Assembly: GCA_030645955.1 (NCBI GenBank)
Contig: JAUSMR010000189.1
Coordinates: forward strand, 1 to 15,583
Reading direction: 5' to 3'
Length of the DNA stretch: 15,583 nucleotides
Origin: Gallionella sp.
GTDB lineage: Bacteria; Pseudomonadota; Gammaproteobacteria; Burkholderiales; Gallionellaceae
Shown: positions 7,462-15,308 of the stretch, in pieces
Layout of the letters: each line of letters begins with the position of its first letter
Position numbering within the stretch: the first letter of the stretch is position 1
Made by a program: the position numbers and the translations under genes
The notes under the pieces: generated by a model
The model's input: only the letters and a program-made list of their open reading frames with translations
Databases searched by the model: none
What the model was told of the DNA's origin: nothing

Positions 7462-7594
7462 AGCCACAGATTTACACGGATAAACACGGATAAAACATTG
7501 CATTACGAGGGGTTGGCATTTCGCCCAAACGGTATAGGAAAAAAGTTGATGCAACCCATTGTTCATCTGTGTCAATCCGTGTTCATCCGTGGCT
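7462..7594. repeat. Inverted repeat of the GCCAC-GGAT-AACACGGAT family
   Basis: The left arm 7462-7493 contains AGCCACAGATTTACACGGAT and a further AAACACGGAT. The right arm 7561-7594 is the near complement, ending in ATCCGTGTTCATCCGTGGCT. The arms are about 33 bp and the spacer about 67 bp. Sequences with this AGCCACRGATNAACACGGAT pattern are common in intergenic regions of many bacteria. Here it lies between the convergent yhbY and greA genes and may act as a two-way terminator or transcript end. No protein-coding content is seen. Confidence 0.7.
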
Positions 7595-7625
7595 CAATTG
7601 CGTTTTCCAGGATTATTGGACTTAA

Positions 7626-7680
7626 GACGTAAGTCGTAAGTTGGTAGTTGCTTCAAACTAACGACTTACGTCTACCAACT
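7626..7680. repeat. GACGTAAGTCGT inverted repeat abutting the greA stop codon
   Basis: GACGTAAGTCGT (7626-7637) and ACGACTTACGTC (7661-7672) are perfect complements. AGTTGGT (7639-7645) is also complementary to ACCAACT (7674-7680). The element ends one base before the greA stop codon. It shares its short word vocabulary with elements at 8171-8282 and 11517-11583. It may serve as the 3' stabilising hairpin of the carA-carB-greA transcript; there is no T-run typical of an intrinsic terminator. Confidence 0.7.
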
Positions 7681-8157
7681 CTAAATATATTGAACCTCCA
7701 CTACCTCATATTCCCGCACCCCGCCAGGAGCCTGCACCTCGGCTACATCACCGCTGTATTTGCCTATCAGGGCGCGTGCAATCGGTGAGCTGATTGAGAT
7801 TTTCCGCTGCCTGATATTTGCCTCGTCATCACCGACGATTTGGTAAGTGACCACATCGCCGTTGTTCACATCTTCCAATACCACGGTTGCACCGAACACA
7901 CAGCGCCCATCGGCTTTAATCGTCCTTGGATCGATGATTTGCGCGCTGCCCAACTTGCCTTCCAGTTCGACAATACGCCCCTCGACGAACGACTGGCGTT
8001 CTTTGGCAGCTTCATATTCGGCATTCTCCGACAGGTCGCCTTGCGCGCGCGCCTCGGAGATGGCATTAATCACCCACGGACGCTCTACCGTCTTGAGGTT
8101 ATGCAACTCTTGGCGCATCAACTCTGCTCCAACAGCGGTCAAAGGGATTGTGCTCAT
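7681..8157 (-). CDS. greA: Transcription elongation factor GreA
   Basis: GreA enters the secondary channel of backtracked RNA polymerase and stimulates cleavage of the nascent RNA 3' end. It has 158 residues, the standard length. The N-terminal coiled coil covers about residues 10-75, with the acidic tip GDLSENAEYEAAKE. Both acidic tip residues (Asp41, Glu44) are present. The C-terminal FKBP-like domain runs from about 80 to 158 (SISSPIARALIGK). The Shine-Dalgarno AAAAAGG lies 7 nt before the ATG. It is the last gene of the carA-carB-greA operon, an order known from other proteobacteria, and is separated from carB by a 115-bp spacer full of repeats. Confidence 0.97.
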   Translation of the reverse strand: MSTIPLTAVGAELMRQELHNLKTVERPWVINAISEARAQGDLSENAEYEAAKERQSFVEGRIVELEGKLGSAQIIDPRTIKADGRCVFGATVVLEDVNNGDVVTYQIVGDDEANIRQRKISISSPIARALIGKYSGDVAEVQAPGGVREYEVVEVQYI

Positions 8158-8170
8158 ATCAGAACCTTTT

Positions 8171-8282
8171 TAGTCGATAGTTATTAGTCGTTAGTTGTTA
8201 GTTGGTGTTGTCGCGGAGCCTGTCCTGAGCGTAGTCGAAGGGCGTTTTTTTGTTTTAACTAAAAACTGACGACTAGCGACTA
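8171..8282. repeat. Nested repeats between carB and greA
   Basis: The outer arms are imperfect inverted repeats built from TAGTCG/TTAGT words: 8171-8203 (TAGTCGATAGTTATTAGTCG and onward) and 8257-8282 (AACTAAAAACTGACGACTAG and onward). Inside is a second, unrelated element at 8215-8242 reading GGAGCCTGTCCTGAGCGTAG then TCGAAGGG. It is the complement of the CCTTCGACTACGCTCAGGACAGGCTCC-type repeat seen in many bacterial genomes. The right outer arm overlaps the carB stop codon (8273-8275). Confidence 0.65.
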
Positions 8283-11200
8283 GCAGCTGCCAATAGCAGG
8301 TGCAGGCCTTGCAAATCATAAACTCGCAACTCGGTCAGATGCTGCATCCCGGCACAGGCGGCACGCGCGCCAGCCAGCGTGGTGTAATACGTCACCCGCC
8401 CCTGCAATGCGGCATGGCGGATGGAATAAGAATCGCGCATCACGGTCGGTTTGCTGTCCACGGTGTTAACGATGAGATTGACTTCGCCGTTCTTGATCAT
8501 ATCCACGATATGCGGACGCCCCTCGGCAACCTTGTTCACCACGATCACCGCCACACCGGCATCGGCGATCACCGCCGCCGTACCGCGTGTCGCAAGAATG
8601 GTAAAACCCAGCTGTACCAGCGAGCGTGCTATTTCCACCACGCCCGACTTGTCCGCTTCGCGCACACTGATGAACACCTTGCCGTCCTTGGGCAATTTGA
8701 CGCTGGCTGCCAGTTGCGACTTCACAAAAGCCTCGGCGAAGGTTTCGCCCACGCCCATCACTTCGCCGGTGGATTTCATTTCCGGCCCGAGTATCGTGTC
8801 CACGCCCGGAAATTTGATGAATGGAAACACTGCTTCTTTCACCGAGTAATAGGGCGGAATCACTTCCCTGGTGATGCCCTGCTGCGCCAGCGTTTGTCCT
8901 GCCATGCAGCGCGCCGCGATTTTCGCCAGCGGCACACTGGTCGCCTTGGAAACGAACGGCACGGTGCGAGAGGCGCGCGGATTCACTTCCAGCACATACA
9001 CGGTGCCGCCCTGAATGGCGAACTGCACGTTCATCAAGCCCACCACGTTGAGCGCCTTGGCCATCGCCACGGTCTGGCGACGCAATTCGTTTTGCATCTC
9101 AGCCGACAAACTGAATGGCGGCAATGAACAGGCCGAGTCGCCGGAATGCACGCCGGCCTCCTCGACGTGCTCCATGATGCCGCCGATGATCACTTGCGTC
9201 CCATCGGACACCGCATCCACATCCACTTCAATCGCATCGTTCAGGAAGCGATCCAGCAAAATCGGCATGCGCTCCGGATAAGTCTTGTACATCTCCTCGG
9301 CATCGCGCATGTAGCGTTCCAAATCGACTTGGGCGTGGATAATCTCCATCGCGCGGCCACCCAACACGTTGCTTGGCCTCACCACCAATGGATAACCGAT
9401 CTCGGCGGCTCCGGCGATGGCGTCTTGCACGTTGCTGGCAATGCGGTTGGGCGGTTGCTTCAGGTTCAGCTGGTGCAGCATCTGCTGGAAGCGCGCGCGG
9501 TCTTCCGCGCAGTCGATCATGTCCGGCGTGGTGCCGATGATCGGTACGCCATTCTTTTCCAGGCCATGCGCCAGCCTGAGCGGCGTCTGTCCGCCAAACT
9601 GCACGATCACGCCGGCAGGCTTCTCCACCGCCACCACTTCGAGCACATCTTCCAGCGTCAGCGGCTCGAAGTACAAACGATCCGAGGTGTCGTAATCGGT
9701 GGACACGGTCTCCGGGTTACAGTTGACCATGATGGTCTCGTAGCCGTCCTCGCGCATCGCCAGCGCGGCATGCACGCAGCAGTAGTCGAATTCGATTCCC
9801 TGCCCGATGCGGTTCGGCCCGCCGCCCAGCACCATGATCTTCTTCTTGCCGGAAGGCTGCGCTTCGCACTCTTCCTCGTAAGTCGAATACATGTAGGCGG
9901 TGTTGGTGGCGAACTCGGCGGCGCAGGTATCCACGCGCTTGAACACCGGACGCACGCCCAGTGCATGGCGATAGGCGCGCAAAGCGGCATCATCGGTCTC
10001 CAGCAAAGTTGCCAAACGCGCATCGGCGAAGCCGCTGCGTTTCAGCACGCGCATCTCGTCGGCGCTGAGGCTTTCCAAAGTGCGGCCTGCCAATGCCTGC
10101 TCCTGGCGGATCAGGTCTGCGATCTGTATCAGGAACCACGGGTCGATCTTGCTCAGCGCAAAGACTTCCTCCACGCTCATGCCCAGGCGGAAAGCATCCG
10201 ACACCGCCCAGATACGCTCCGGTCCCGGGCTGCCGAGTTCGGCACAAATCGCCTCGCGGTCGGTGAACTTGCTGTCCAGCCCGTTCACGCCGACTTCCAG
10301 CCCGCGCAAGGCTTTCTGGAACGACTCCTGAAAAGTGCGGCCTATCGCCATCACTTCGCCCACCGATTTCATCTGCGTGGTCAGACGGTCATTGGCTTGC
10401 GGAAATTTTTCAAAGGCGAAACGCGGAATCTTGGTAACAACATAATCAATCGAAGGTTCAAACGAGGCTGGCGTGGCACCGCCGGTGATGTCATTTTTCA
10501 GCTCGTCCAGCGTGTAACCCACTGCCAGTTTCGCCGCCACCTTGGCAATCGGAAAACCGGTCGCCTTGGAAGCCAGCGCGGAAGAACGCGACACGCGCGG
10601 GTTCATCTCGATCACCACCATGCGCCCGTCGTCCGGGTTGATGGCGAACTGCACGTTGGAGCCGCCGGTATCCACGCCGATTTCGCGCAGCACCGCAATG
10701 GAGGCGTCACGCATGATCTGGTATTCCTTGTCGGTCAGCGTCTGCGCCGGCGCGACGGTGATCGAATCGCCGGTATGCACGCCCATCGGGTCGAGGTTTT
10801 CAATCGAACAAATGATGATGCAATTGTCATTGTGATCGCGCACCACTTCCATCTCGAACTCTTTCCAGCCGAGCAGCGATTCCTCGATCAGCAGCTCGCG
10901 CGTCGGGGAAGCCTCCAGTCCGCGCTCGCAAATTTCCACAAACTCTTCGCGGTTGTAGGCGATGCCGCCGCCGCTGCCGCCCATCGTGAAGGATGGACGA
11001 ATGACCGTCGGGAAGCCCATCACCTGCTGCACCTGCAACGCCTCCTCCATGCTGTGCGCAATCGCGGAACGCGCCGAAGCCAGGCCGAGCCTGGTCATCG
11101 CCTGCTTGAACTTTTCGCGATCTTCGGCTTTATCGATCGCCTCGCGCGACGCGCCTATCATCTCCACGTTGTATTTTTCCAGCACGCCGTGCTTGGCCAG

Positions 11201-11503
11201 ATCCAGCGCGCAATTCAGGGCGGTCTGCCCGCCCATCGTCGGCAGGATCGCATCCGGGCGTTCCTTGGCGATGATTTTTTCCACCATCTTCCAGGTGATC
11301 GGCTCGATGTAAGTCGCATCCGCCATGTCCGGGTCGGTCATGATGGTGGCCGGGTTCGAGTTCACCAGAATGACGCGATAGCCCTCTTCGCGCAGCGCCT
11401 TGCAGGCCTGCGCGCCGGAATAGTCGAACTCGCACGCCTGCCCGATGACGATAGGGCCTGCACCGATGATCAGAATAGATTTTAGGTCAGTACGTTTGGC
11501 CAT
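8273..11503 (-). CDS. carB: Carbamoyl phosphate synthetase large subunit
   Basis: CarB makes carbamoyl phosphate from bicarbonate, two ATP and ammonia channelled from CarA, feeding arginine and pyrimidine synthesis. It has 1076 residues, normal for the family. Two homologous ATP-grasp halves are visible. The first begins at about residue 10 with [20 protein letters not shown]; the second begins near residue 560 with [17 protein letters not shown]. They are separated by the oligomerisation region. The last 140 or so residues form the MGS-like allosteric domain ([12 protein letters not shown] onward) that binds UMP and ornithine in E. coli. The final Ser-Arg and the TAG stop are encoded by a repeat arm. 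No Shine-Dalgarno precedes the ATG; the 59-nt gap to carA is nearly all inverted repeat. Confidence 0.98.
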   Translation of the reverse strand: MAKRTDLKSILIIGAGPIVIGQACEFDYSGAQACKALREEGYRVILVNSNPATIMTDPDMADATYIEPITWKMVEKIIAKERPDAILPTMGGQTALNCALDLAKHGVLEKYNVEMIGASREAIDKAEDREKFKQAMTRLGLASARSAIAHSMEEALQVQQVMGFPTVIRPSFTMGGSGGGIAYNREEFVEICERGLEASPTRELLIEESLLGWKEFEMEVVRDHNDNCIIICSIENLDPMGVHTGDSITVAPAQTLTDKEYQIMRDASIAVLREIGVDTGGSNVQFAINPDDGRMVVIEMNPRVSRSSALASKATGFPIAKVAAKLAVGYTLDELKNDITGGATPASFEPSIDYVVTKIPRFAFEKFPQANDRLTTQMKSVGEVMAIGRTFQESFQKALRGLEVGVNGLDSKFTDREAICAELGSPGPERIWAVSDAFRLGMSVEEVFALSKIDPWFLIQIADLIRQEQALAGRTLESLSADEMRVLKRSGFADARLATLLETDDAALRAYRHALGVRPVFKRVDTCAAEFATNTAYMYSTYEEECEAQPSGKKKIMVLGGGPNRIGQGIEFDYCCVHAALAMREDGYETIMVNCNPETVSTDYDTSDRLYFEPLTLEDVLEVVAVEKPAGVIVQFGGQTPLRLAHGLEKNGVPIIGTTPDMIDCAEDRARFQQMLHQLNLKQPPNRIASNVQDAIAGAAEIGYPLVVRPSNVLGGRAMEIIHAQVDLERYMRDAEEMYKTYPERMPILLDRFLNDAIEVDVDAVSDGTQVIIGGIMEHVEEAGVHSGDSACSLPPFSLSAEMQNELRRQTVAMAKALNVVGLMNVQFAIQGGTVYVLEVNPRASRTVPFVSKATSVPLAKIAARCMAGQTLAQQGITREVIPPYYSVKEAVFPFIKFPGVDTILGPEMKSTGEVMGVGETFAEAFVKSQLAASVKLPKDGKVFISVREADKSGVVEIARSLVQLGFTILATRGTAAVIADAGVAVIVVNKVAEGRPHIVDMIKNGEVNLIVNTVDSKPTVMRDSYSIRHAALQGRVTYYTTLAGARAACAGMQHLTELRVYDLQGLHLLLAAASR

Positions 11504-11516
11504 AATTCAGTTGTTA

Positions 11517-11583
11517 GACGTAAGTCGTAAGACGTAAGTTGGAAGCCGGTTTAACTAACATCTTACGTCTTACGTCTTACGTC
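11517..11583. repeat. 22-bp inverted repeat filling the carA-carB junction
   Basis: The arms at 11517-11538 and 11562-11583 are complementary over 22 bp with one mismatch. Each is made of tandem GACGTAAG/CTTACGTC words. The 23-bp loop is unrelated sequence. In the mRNA this would be a stable hairpin between carA and carB. Its right arm encodes the last six residues of CarA (DVRRKT) and its TAA stop; its left arm ends 13 nt before the carB ATG. Confidence 0.8.
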
Positions 11584-12705
11584 TGCTTTTTCCATCAAAT
11601 CAATAAATTTGTCGAACAACCCGTCCACATCATGCGGGCCGGGGCTTGCCTCAGGGTGACCCTGGAAGCAGAACGCCGGTTTGTCGGTCAACTCGAAACC
11701 CTGCAACGTGCCGTCGAACAGCGAGACGTGCGTCACGCGCGCATTCGCCGGCAGCGTTGCCGCGTCCACCGCAAAACCATGGTTCTGGCTGGTGATCATC
11801 ACGCGGCGGCTATCCATATCCTGCACCGGATGATTCGCGCCGCGATGGCCGAACTTCATCTTCACCGTCTTGGCGCCTACCGCCAGGCCCATCAACTGAT
11901 GGCCCAGACAGATGCCGAACAACGGCACACGTGCCACCAGAAATTGCTGTGTTGCCGCAATCGCGTAATCGCATGGCTCAGGGTCTCCGGGACCGTTGGA
12001 CAGCAATACACCATCCGGCTCCATTGCCAGCACTTCCGCCGCCGCCGTTTTGGCAGGAACAACAGTGATGCGGCAACCGCGCTCGGCAAGCTTGCGCAAA
12101 ATGTTGCGCTTCACACCGAAATCGTAAGCCACTACATGAAACCTGGAATGCGTCACCTCGGGATACCCCACGCCCAACTCCCACTCGCGCTGCGTCCATG
12201 AGTAGGCTTTGGTGCATGAAACCTCCTTGGCCAGATCCATTCCGGCCAATCCGGCAAAGCCGCGCGCCGCCGCGAGTGCCCCCACATTATCCGTACCGGT
12301 GGCGATGCAACCGTTCTGCGCACCCTTCTCGCGCAGAATGCGCGTCAGCTTGCGCGTATCGATCCCGGCAATCGCAACCACGTTGTTGGCCTTGAGATAA
12401 TCCGGCAGTGACTGCGTGTTGCGCCAATTGCTCACCGTCATGGAAAGATCGCGAATGACCAGACCGCTGGCGAACACCTGCCGCGATTCCACGTCTTCGG
12501 CATTCACCCCGACGTTGCCGATATGCGGGCAGGTCAGCGTGACTATTTGCCTGCAGTAAGAAGGGTCGGTGAGAATTTCCTGATAGCCGGTCATCGACGT
12601 GTTGAACACCACCTCGCCGACACTGCTGCCGGAAGCACCGATGGCAACGCCCCGAAACACCGTCCCATCGGCAAGCACAAGAATGGCGTAGTTCGTTTGC
12701 GACAC
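11563..12705 (-). CDS. carA: Carbamoyl phosphate synthetase small subunit (glutaminase)
   Basis: CarA hydrolyses glutamine and passes ammonia to CarB. It has 380 residues from the GTG start. The N-terminal CPSase small-chain domain shows LADGTVFRG (11-19) and [19 protein letters not shown] (32-50). The C-terminal class I amidotransferase has SNGPGDP (236-242), the nucleophile Cys266 in GICLGHQ, and His350/Glu352 in [13 protein letters not shown] at 12705 is chosen because GGGAG lies 8 nt before it and the product matches the family N-terminus. An in-frame ATG at 12777 would add 24 residues but lies in a leader hairpin. The last six residues come from a repeat and replace whatever the ancestral tail was. 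Confidence 0.96.
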   Translation of the reverse strand: MSQTNYAILVLADGTVFRGVAIGASGSSVGEVVFNTSMTGYQEILTDPSYCRQIVTLTCPHIGNVGVNAEDVESRQVFASGLVIRDLSMTVSNWRNTQSLPDYLKANNVVAIAGIDTRKLTRILREKGAQNGCIATGTDNVGALAAARGFAGLAGMDLAKEVSCTKAYSWTQREWELGVGYPEVTHSRFHVVAYDFGVKRNILRKLAERGCRITVVPAKTAAAEVLAMEPDGVLLSNGPGDPEPCDYAIAATQQFLVARVPLFGICLGHQLMGLAVGAKTVKMKFGHRGANHPVQDMDSRRVMITSQNHGFAVDAATLPANARVTHVSLFDGTLQGFELTDKPAFCFQGHPEASPGPHDVDGLFDKFIDLMEKADVRRKT

Positions 12706-12747
12706 CGGAAATACTCCCAAAGATAACAGCCTGCCAGCTCGGATGAC

Positions 12748-12782
12748 ATAAAGAAGCGGGACGAACAACGTGTTCATCCCGC
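12748..12782 (-). promoter_or_regulatory. Terminator-like hairpin in the carA leader (possible attenuator)
   Basis: On the minus strand GCGGGATGAAC and GTTCGTCCCGC form an 11-bp stem with one T:G wobble and a 5-nt loop (12756-12766/12772-12782). It is followed by the T-rich TTCTTTAT. It lies between the sigma-70 promoter and the carA GTG, about 10 nt after the expected transcription start. Such a position would suit transcription attenuation in response to pyrimidines or arginine, but no antiterminator was worked out. Confidence 0.45.
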
Positions 12783-12797
12783 CTTGGATTGGCGCGC

Positions 12798-12826
12798 ATT
12801 ATAGCGGATTAGAGAGTGTGCATCAA
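12798..12826 (-). promoter_or_regulatory. Sigma-70 promoter of the carA-carB-greA operon
   Basis: On the minus strand the -35 is TTGATG (12821-12826), the spacer is exactly 17 nt, and the -10 is a perfect TATAAT (12798-12803). A transcript starting near 12791 would have a leader of about 86 nt before the GTG of carA. Confidence 0.8.
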
Positions 12827-12839
12827 TGCGGAACTCTCT
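12811..12839. promoter_or_regulatory. Dyad overlapping the carA -35 element
   Basis: AGAGAGT (12811-12817) and ACTCTCT (12833-12839) are inverted, with inner GCAT (12820-12823) and ATGC (12826-12829), although the two inner spacings differ by one base. It covers the -35 hexamer and could be an operator. It matches no operator (ArgR, PurR) that I recognise. Confidence 0.3.
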
Positions 12840-12926
12840 GACTCATTCCATGTTGGAAGAAGCTCCTTTTCCTTTTTTTGCCCTTTTTATCTTGCCAGCA
12901 CCCCATTCATGAATTTTTAATGACAG

Positions 12927-12942
12927 CTGGCTGATCAGCCAG
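12927..12942. repeat. Perfect 16-bp palindrome over the htpG stop codon
   Basis: CTGGCTGATCAGCCAG is self-complementary and includes the htpG TGA stop (12935-12937). As RNA it gives a 6-bp stem with a GATC loop. No T-run follows on the minus strand, so it is at best a weak transcription end. Confidence 0.4.
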
Positions 12943-14839
12943 CCCGCATTTCAAGCATCAGATGGTTGACCCGCTTAACAAACCCTGCCGGATCGTCCAG
13001 TTGTCCGCCCTCTGCTAGCAAAGCCTGATCGAACAGGACGGCTACCCAGTCATCAAAGTGTTTTTCTTCCTCCTTCAGGCGCATCACCACCGGATGATTC
13101 GGATTGATTTCCAGGATGGGTCGTGTGGCTGGTGCCTTCTGTCCGGCTGCCTTGAGCATGCGAGCCAGGTTGCCGCCCATATCATGCTCGTCAGCCACCA
13201 GACAGGCCGGCGAATCGGTCAGGCGATGCGTCACCCGGACTTCCTTGACGCGCTCCGTGAGGCTGGTCTTGATTTTTTCAGTCAGCTCCTTGTGGTCGCT
13301 GGCCTGCTTTTCCTGCTCTTGTTTCTCGGCTTCGTCTTCCAGCTTGCCAAGATCGAGCCCGCCTTTAGCCACAGATACCAGCGATTTGCCGGCAAACTCG
13401 GTCAGCGAACTCGCCACCCATTCGTCCACGCGATCGGAGAGCAACAGCACTTCGATGCCTTTTTTACGAAACACTTCCAGATGCGGACTGTTCCTGGCAG
13501 CATTGAAAGTTTCGGCGGTAATGTAGTAAATCTTGTCCTGTCCATCCTTCATACGGGCGATGTAATCAGCCAGTGCGACGGTTGTTGCGCCGGTATCGGC
13601 ATGGGTCGACGCGAAGCGCAACAAGGCGGCGATCTTCTCTTTATTGGCAAAGTCTTCCGCTGCGCCTTCCTTCAACACCAGACCGAACTCTTCCCAGAAC
13701 TGGGCGTATTTTTCCTGATCTTTGGCCGCCAGTTCTTCAAGCAGGCCGAGCACCTTTTTGGTACAGCCTGCGCGAATTGCTTCAATGTCTTTCGACTCCT
13801 GCAGGATTTCACGCGATACGTTCAGCGGCAGATCGCTGGAATCGACGATGCCGCGCACAAAACGCAGATAAGGCGGCAACAGCTGCTCGGCATCATCCAT
13901 GATGAACACGCGGCGCACATACAGCTTGACGCCATGGCGGGCATTGCGATCCCACATGTCGAACGGCGCACGCGCCGGGATGTACAGCAACTGCGTGTAT
14001 TCCTGGTGGCCTTCCACGCGTGCGTGCGTCCATGCCAGCGGGTCTTCATAATCATGCCCGACATGTTTGTAGAAGGCCTTGTATTCGTCGTCGGTAATTT
14101 CATTTTTGGATCGCGCCCACAACGCGGAAGCCTGATTTACCGTTTCATCCTCATCGGTGGTGACCTGGCCGCCCTCCTTCCACTCCTCTTTTTTCATCAG
14201 GATGGGCTGGACGATGTGATCCGAGTATTTGTGGATGATGGAGCGGATCTTGTGGCCGCTGAGCAGATCGTCCTGATCGGCGCGCAAATGCAAAGTTATT
14301 GCCGTGCCGCGCGGGGTGTTCTCAAGCATTTCGATGGAAAATTCGCCGCCGCCATCCGATTCCCAGCGCACGCCCTGATCAGCCTGCTCGCCGGCGCGGC
14401 GTGTCGTGACAACAACCTTATCGGCCACGATAAAGGAGGAATAAAAACCTACCCCGAACTGGCCGATCAGATTCGCATCCTTCTGCTGGTCGCCGCTCAG
14501 CCTGGAGAAAAATTCCCGGGTGCCGGACTTCGCAATGGTGCCCAGGTTGCTGATGACCTCGTCACGGTTCATGCCTATACCGTTGTCGCTGATTGTCAGC
14601 GTTCTTGCTTCCTTGTTGTAACTGACACGGATATGCAAATCGGCATCGTTTTCGAACAGCGCCGCGTTATGCAGCGCCTCAAAGCGCAACTTGTCGCAGG
14701 CATCCGACGCGTTGGATACCAGTTCGCGCAGGAAAATCTCGCGATTGGAATACAGCGAATGGATCATCAATTGCAGAAGCTGTTTAACTTCTGTCTGGAA
14801 TCCCATCGTTTCACGATTGGCAGCAATATTTTCGGTCAT
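12935..14839 (-). CDS. htpG: Molecular chaperone HtpG (bacterial Hsp90)
   Basis: HtpG is a dimeric ATP-dependent cytoplasmic chaperone that works with DnaK on client remodelling. It has 634 residues. The N-terminal GHKL ATPase domain shows [20 protein letters not shown], the catalytic Glu39 (REIFLREL), Asn43 in [20 protein letters not shown] (85-90) and the lid motif GQFGVGF (126-132). The middle domain and the C-terminal dimerisation domain follow, separated by a Lys/Glu/Gln-rich stretch ([15 protein letters not shown]). The ATG at 14839 is chosen because AAGGG is 7 nt upstream and the N-terminus then has normal length; an upstream in-frame ATG lies over the promoter -10 region. A sigma-32-type promoter precedes it. 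Confidence 0.97.
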   Translation of the reverse strand: MTENIAANRETMGFQTEVKQLLQLMIHSLYSNREIFLRELVSNASDACDKLRFEALHNAALFENDADLHIRVSYNKEARTLTISDNGIGMNRDEVISNLGTIAKSGTREFFSRLSGDQQKDANLIGQFGVGFYSSFIVADKVVVTTRRAGEQADQGVRWESDGGGEFSIEMLENTPRGTAITLHLRADQDDLLSGHKIRSIIHKYSDHIVQPILMKKEEWKEGGQVTTDEDETVNQASALWARSKNEITDDEYKAFYKHVGHDYEDPLAWTHARVEGHQEYTQLLYIPARAPFDMWDRNARHGVKLYVRRVFIMDDAEQLLPPYLRFVRGIVDSSDLPLNVSREILQESKDIEAIRAGCTKKVLGLLEELAAKDQEKYAQFWEEFGLVLKEGAAEDFANKEKIAALLRFASTHADTGATTVALADYIARMKDGQDKIYYITAETFNAARNSPHLEVFRKKGIEVLLLSDRVDEWVASSLTEFAGKSLVSVAKGGLDLGKLEDEAEKQEQEKQASDHKELTEKIKTSLTERVKEVRVTHRLTDSPACLVADEHDMGGNLARMLKAAGQKAPATRPILEINPNHPVVMRLKEEEKHFDDWVAVLFDQALLAEGGQLDDPAGFVKRVNHLMLEMRAG

Positions 14840-14876
14840 ACAAGTCCCTTCAGTCGATTGCATAGAATAGCGTGGC

Positions 14877-14904
14877 AAATGGTGTTCGTTTTCAGGTTTT
14901 CAAG
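14877..14904 (-). promoter_or_regulatory. Sigma-32 (RpoH) heat-shock promoter of htpG
   Basis: On the minus strand the -35 CTTGAAA (14898-14904) matches the RpoH consensus fully. After 13 nt, CACCATTT (14877-14884) matches the CCCCATNT -10 at all but one position. The htpG ATG is about 37 nt further on. This agrees with htpG being in the RpoH regulon in enterobacteria. Confidence 0.75.
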
Positions 14905-15201
14905 TGTTGCTCGGGAGATTTTGCAGATTCACCAACCTGGAAAAGCAGGCAACTGTTGGCGTTTTTTATTAAATCAGAACTTTCTGGCAGAATGGCTACA
15001 TTCGTGGCTCCCTCGCCACCAGCCCAGACCAGATATCGAACGTTTAGCCAATGGAAATTGCAATAGCAACAGAATCAATTTACAAAATTGATTCCAACGT
15101 GCAACCGCTTAGAGCAGCAACAAAATTGGAGGGCACAAAGCCTATCGCAAACCAGGCGGCTTGCAACGAGTATAAAAGAACTCACCAACATTGCGTTAGT
15201 G
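14905..15201. other. Intergenic region between the histone-like gene and htpG
   Basis: No gene is supported here on either strand. It contains a perfect inverted repeat, GAATCAATTT-ACA-AAATTGATTC (15072-15094), which could be a binding site or a small hairpin. It also has a loose hairpin at 14932-14959 followed by T6 on the plus strand. Nothing else stands out. Confidence 0.5.
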
Positions 15202-15233
15202 AAATAAAAGGCGCACGCACAAATTTGTGCGCC
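15202..15233 (-). terminator. Intrinsic terminator of the H1-like histone gene
   Basis: On the minus strand GGCGCAC and GTGCGCC form a 7-bp stem (15227-15233/15210-15216) with a 10-nt loop, followed by TTTTATTT. Within it is a perfect palindrome, CGCACAAATTTGTGCG (15215-15230), that allows an alternative fold. It is about 75 nt beyond the histone stop codon. Further hairpins (15252-15270) lie in the 3' untranslated region. Confidence 0.65.
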
Positions 15234-15308
15234 CAAAAAACCGGTTCTACTGCGGTAAGCCCCTTACTGCCGAGACATCAGGGGCTGCCACCACAGCGGT
15301 ACCCCCGA

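Noticed and set aside
7462..7594. Possible CRISPR array from the repeated ACACGGAT words
   Set aside because: The repeats are short, adjacent and inverted, with no regular spacers and no cas genes; they are an inverted intergenic repeat.
9146..11485. Very long plus-strand open frame (779 codons) antisense to carB
   Set aside because: CarB is unmistakable on the other strand over its full length. The antisense product is rich in His, Arg and Gln with no recognisable domain, as expected from reading high-GC codons backwards.
12706..12777. 24-residue N-terminal extension of CarA from an upstream ATG
   Set aside because: The ATG lies in a stable leader hairpin, while a GTG with GGGAG at 8 nt gives the normal family N-terminus. 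It is kept as a possible minor start in the findings.
14932..14970. Plus-strand hairpin followed by TTTTTT upstream of htpG
   Set aside because: The outer stem is only 5 bp with an asymmetric interior, and no plus-strand gene precedes it that would need a terminator.
13058..15091. Plus-strand open frame (677 codons) antisense to htpG
   Set aside because: It mirrors the HtpG gene and runs on through its promoter. Its composition is that of an antisense shadow, and no start signal or domain is seen.
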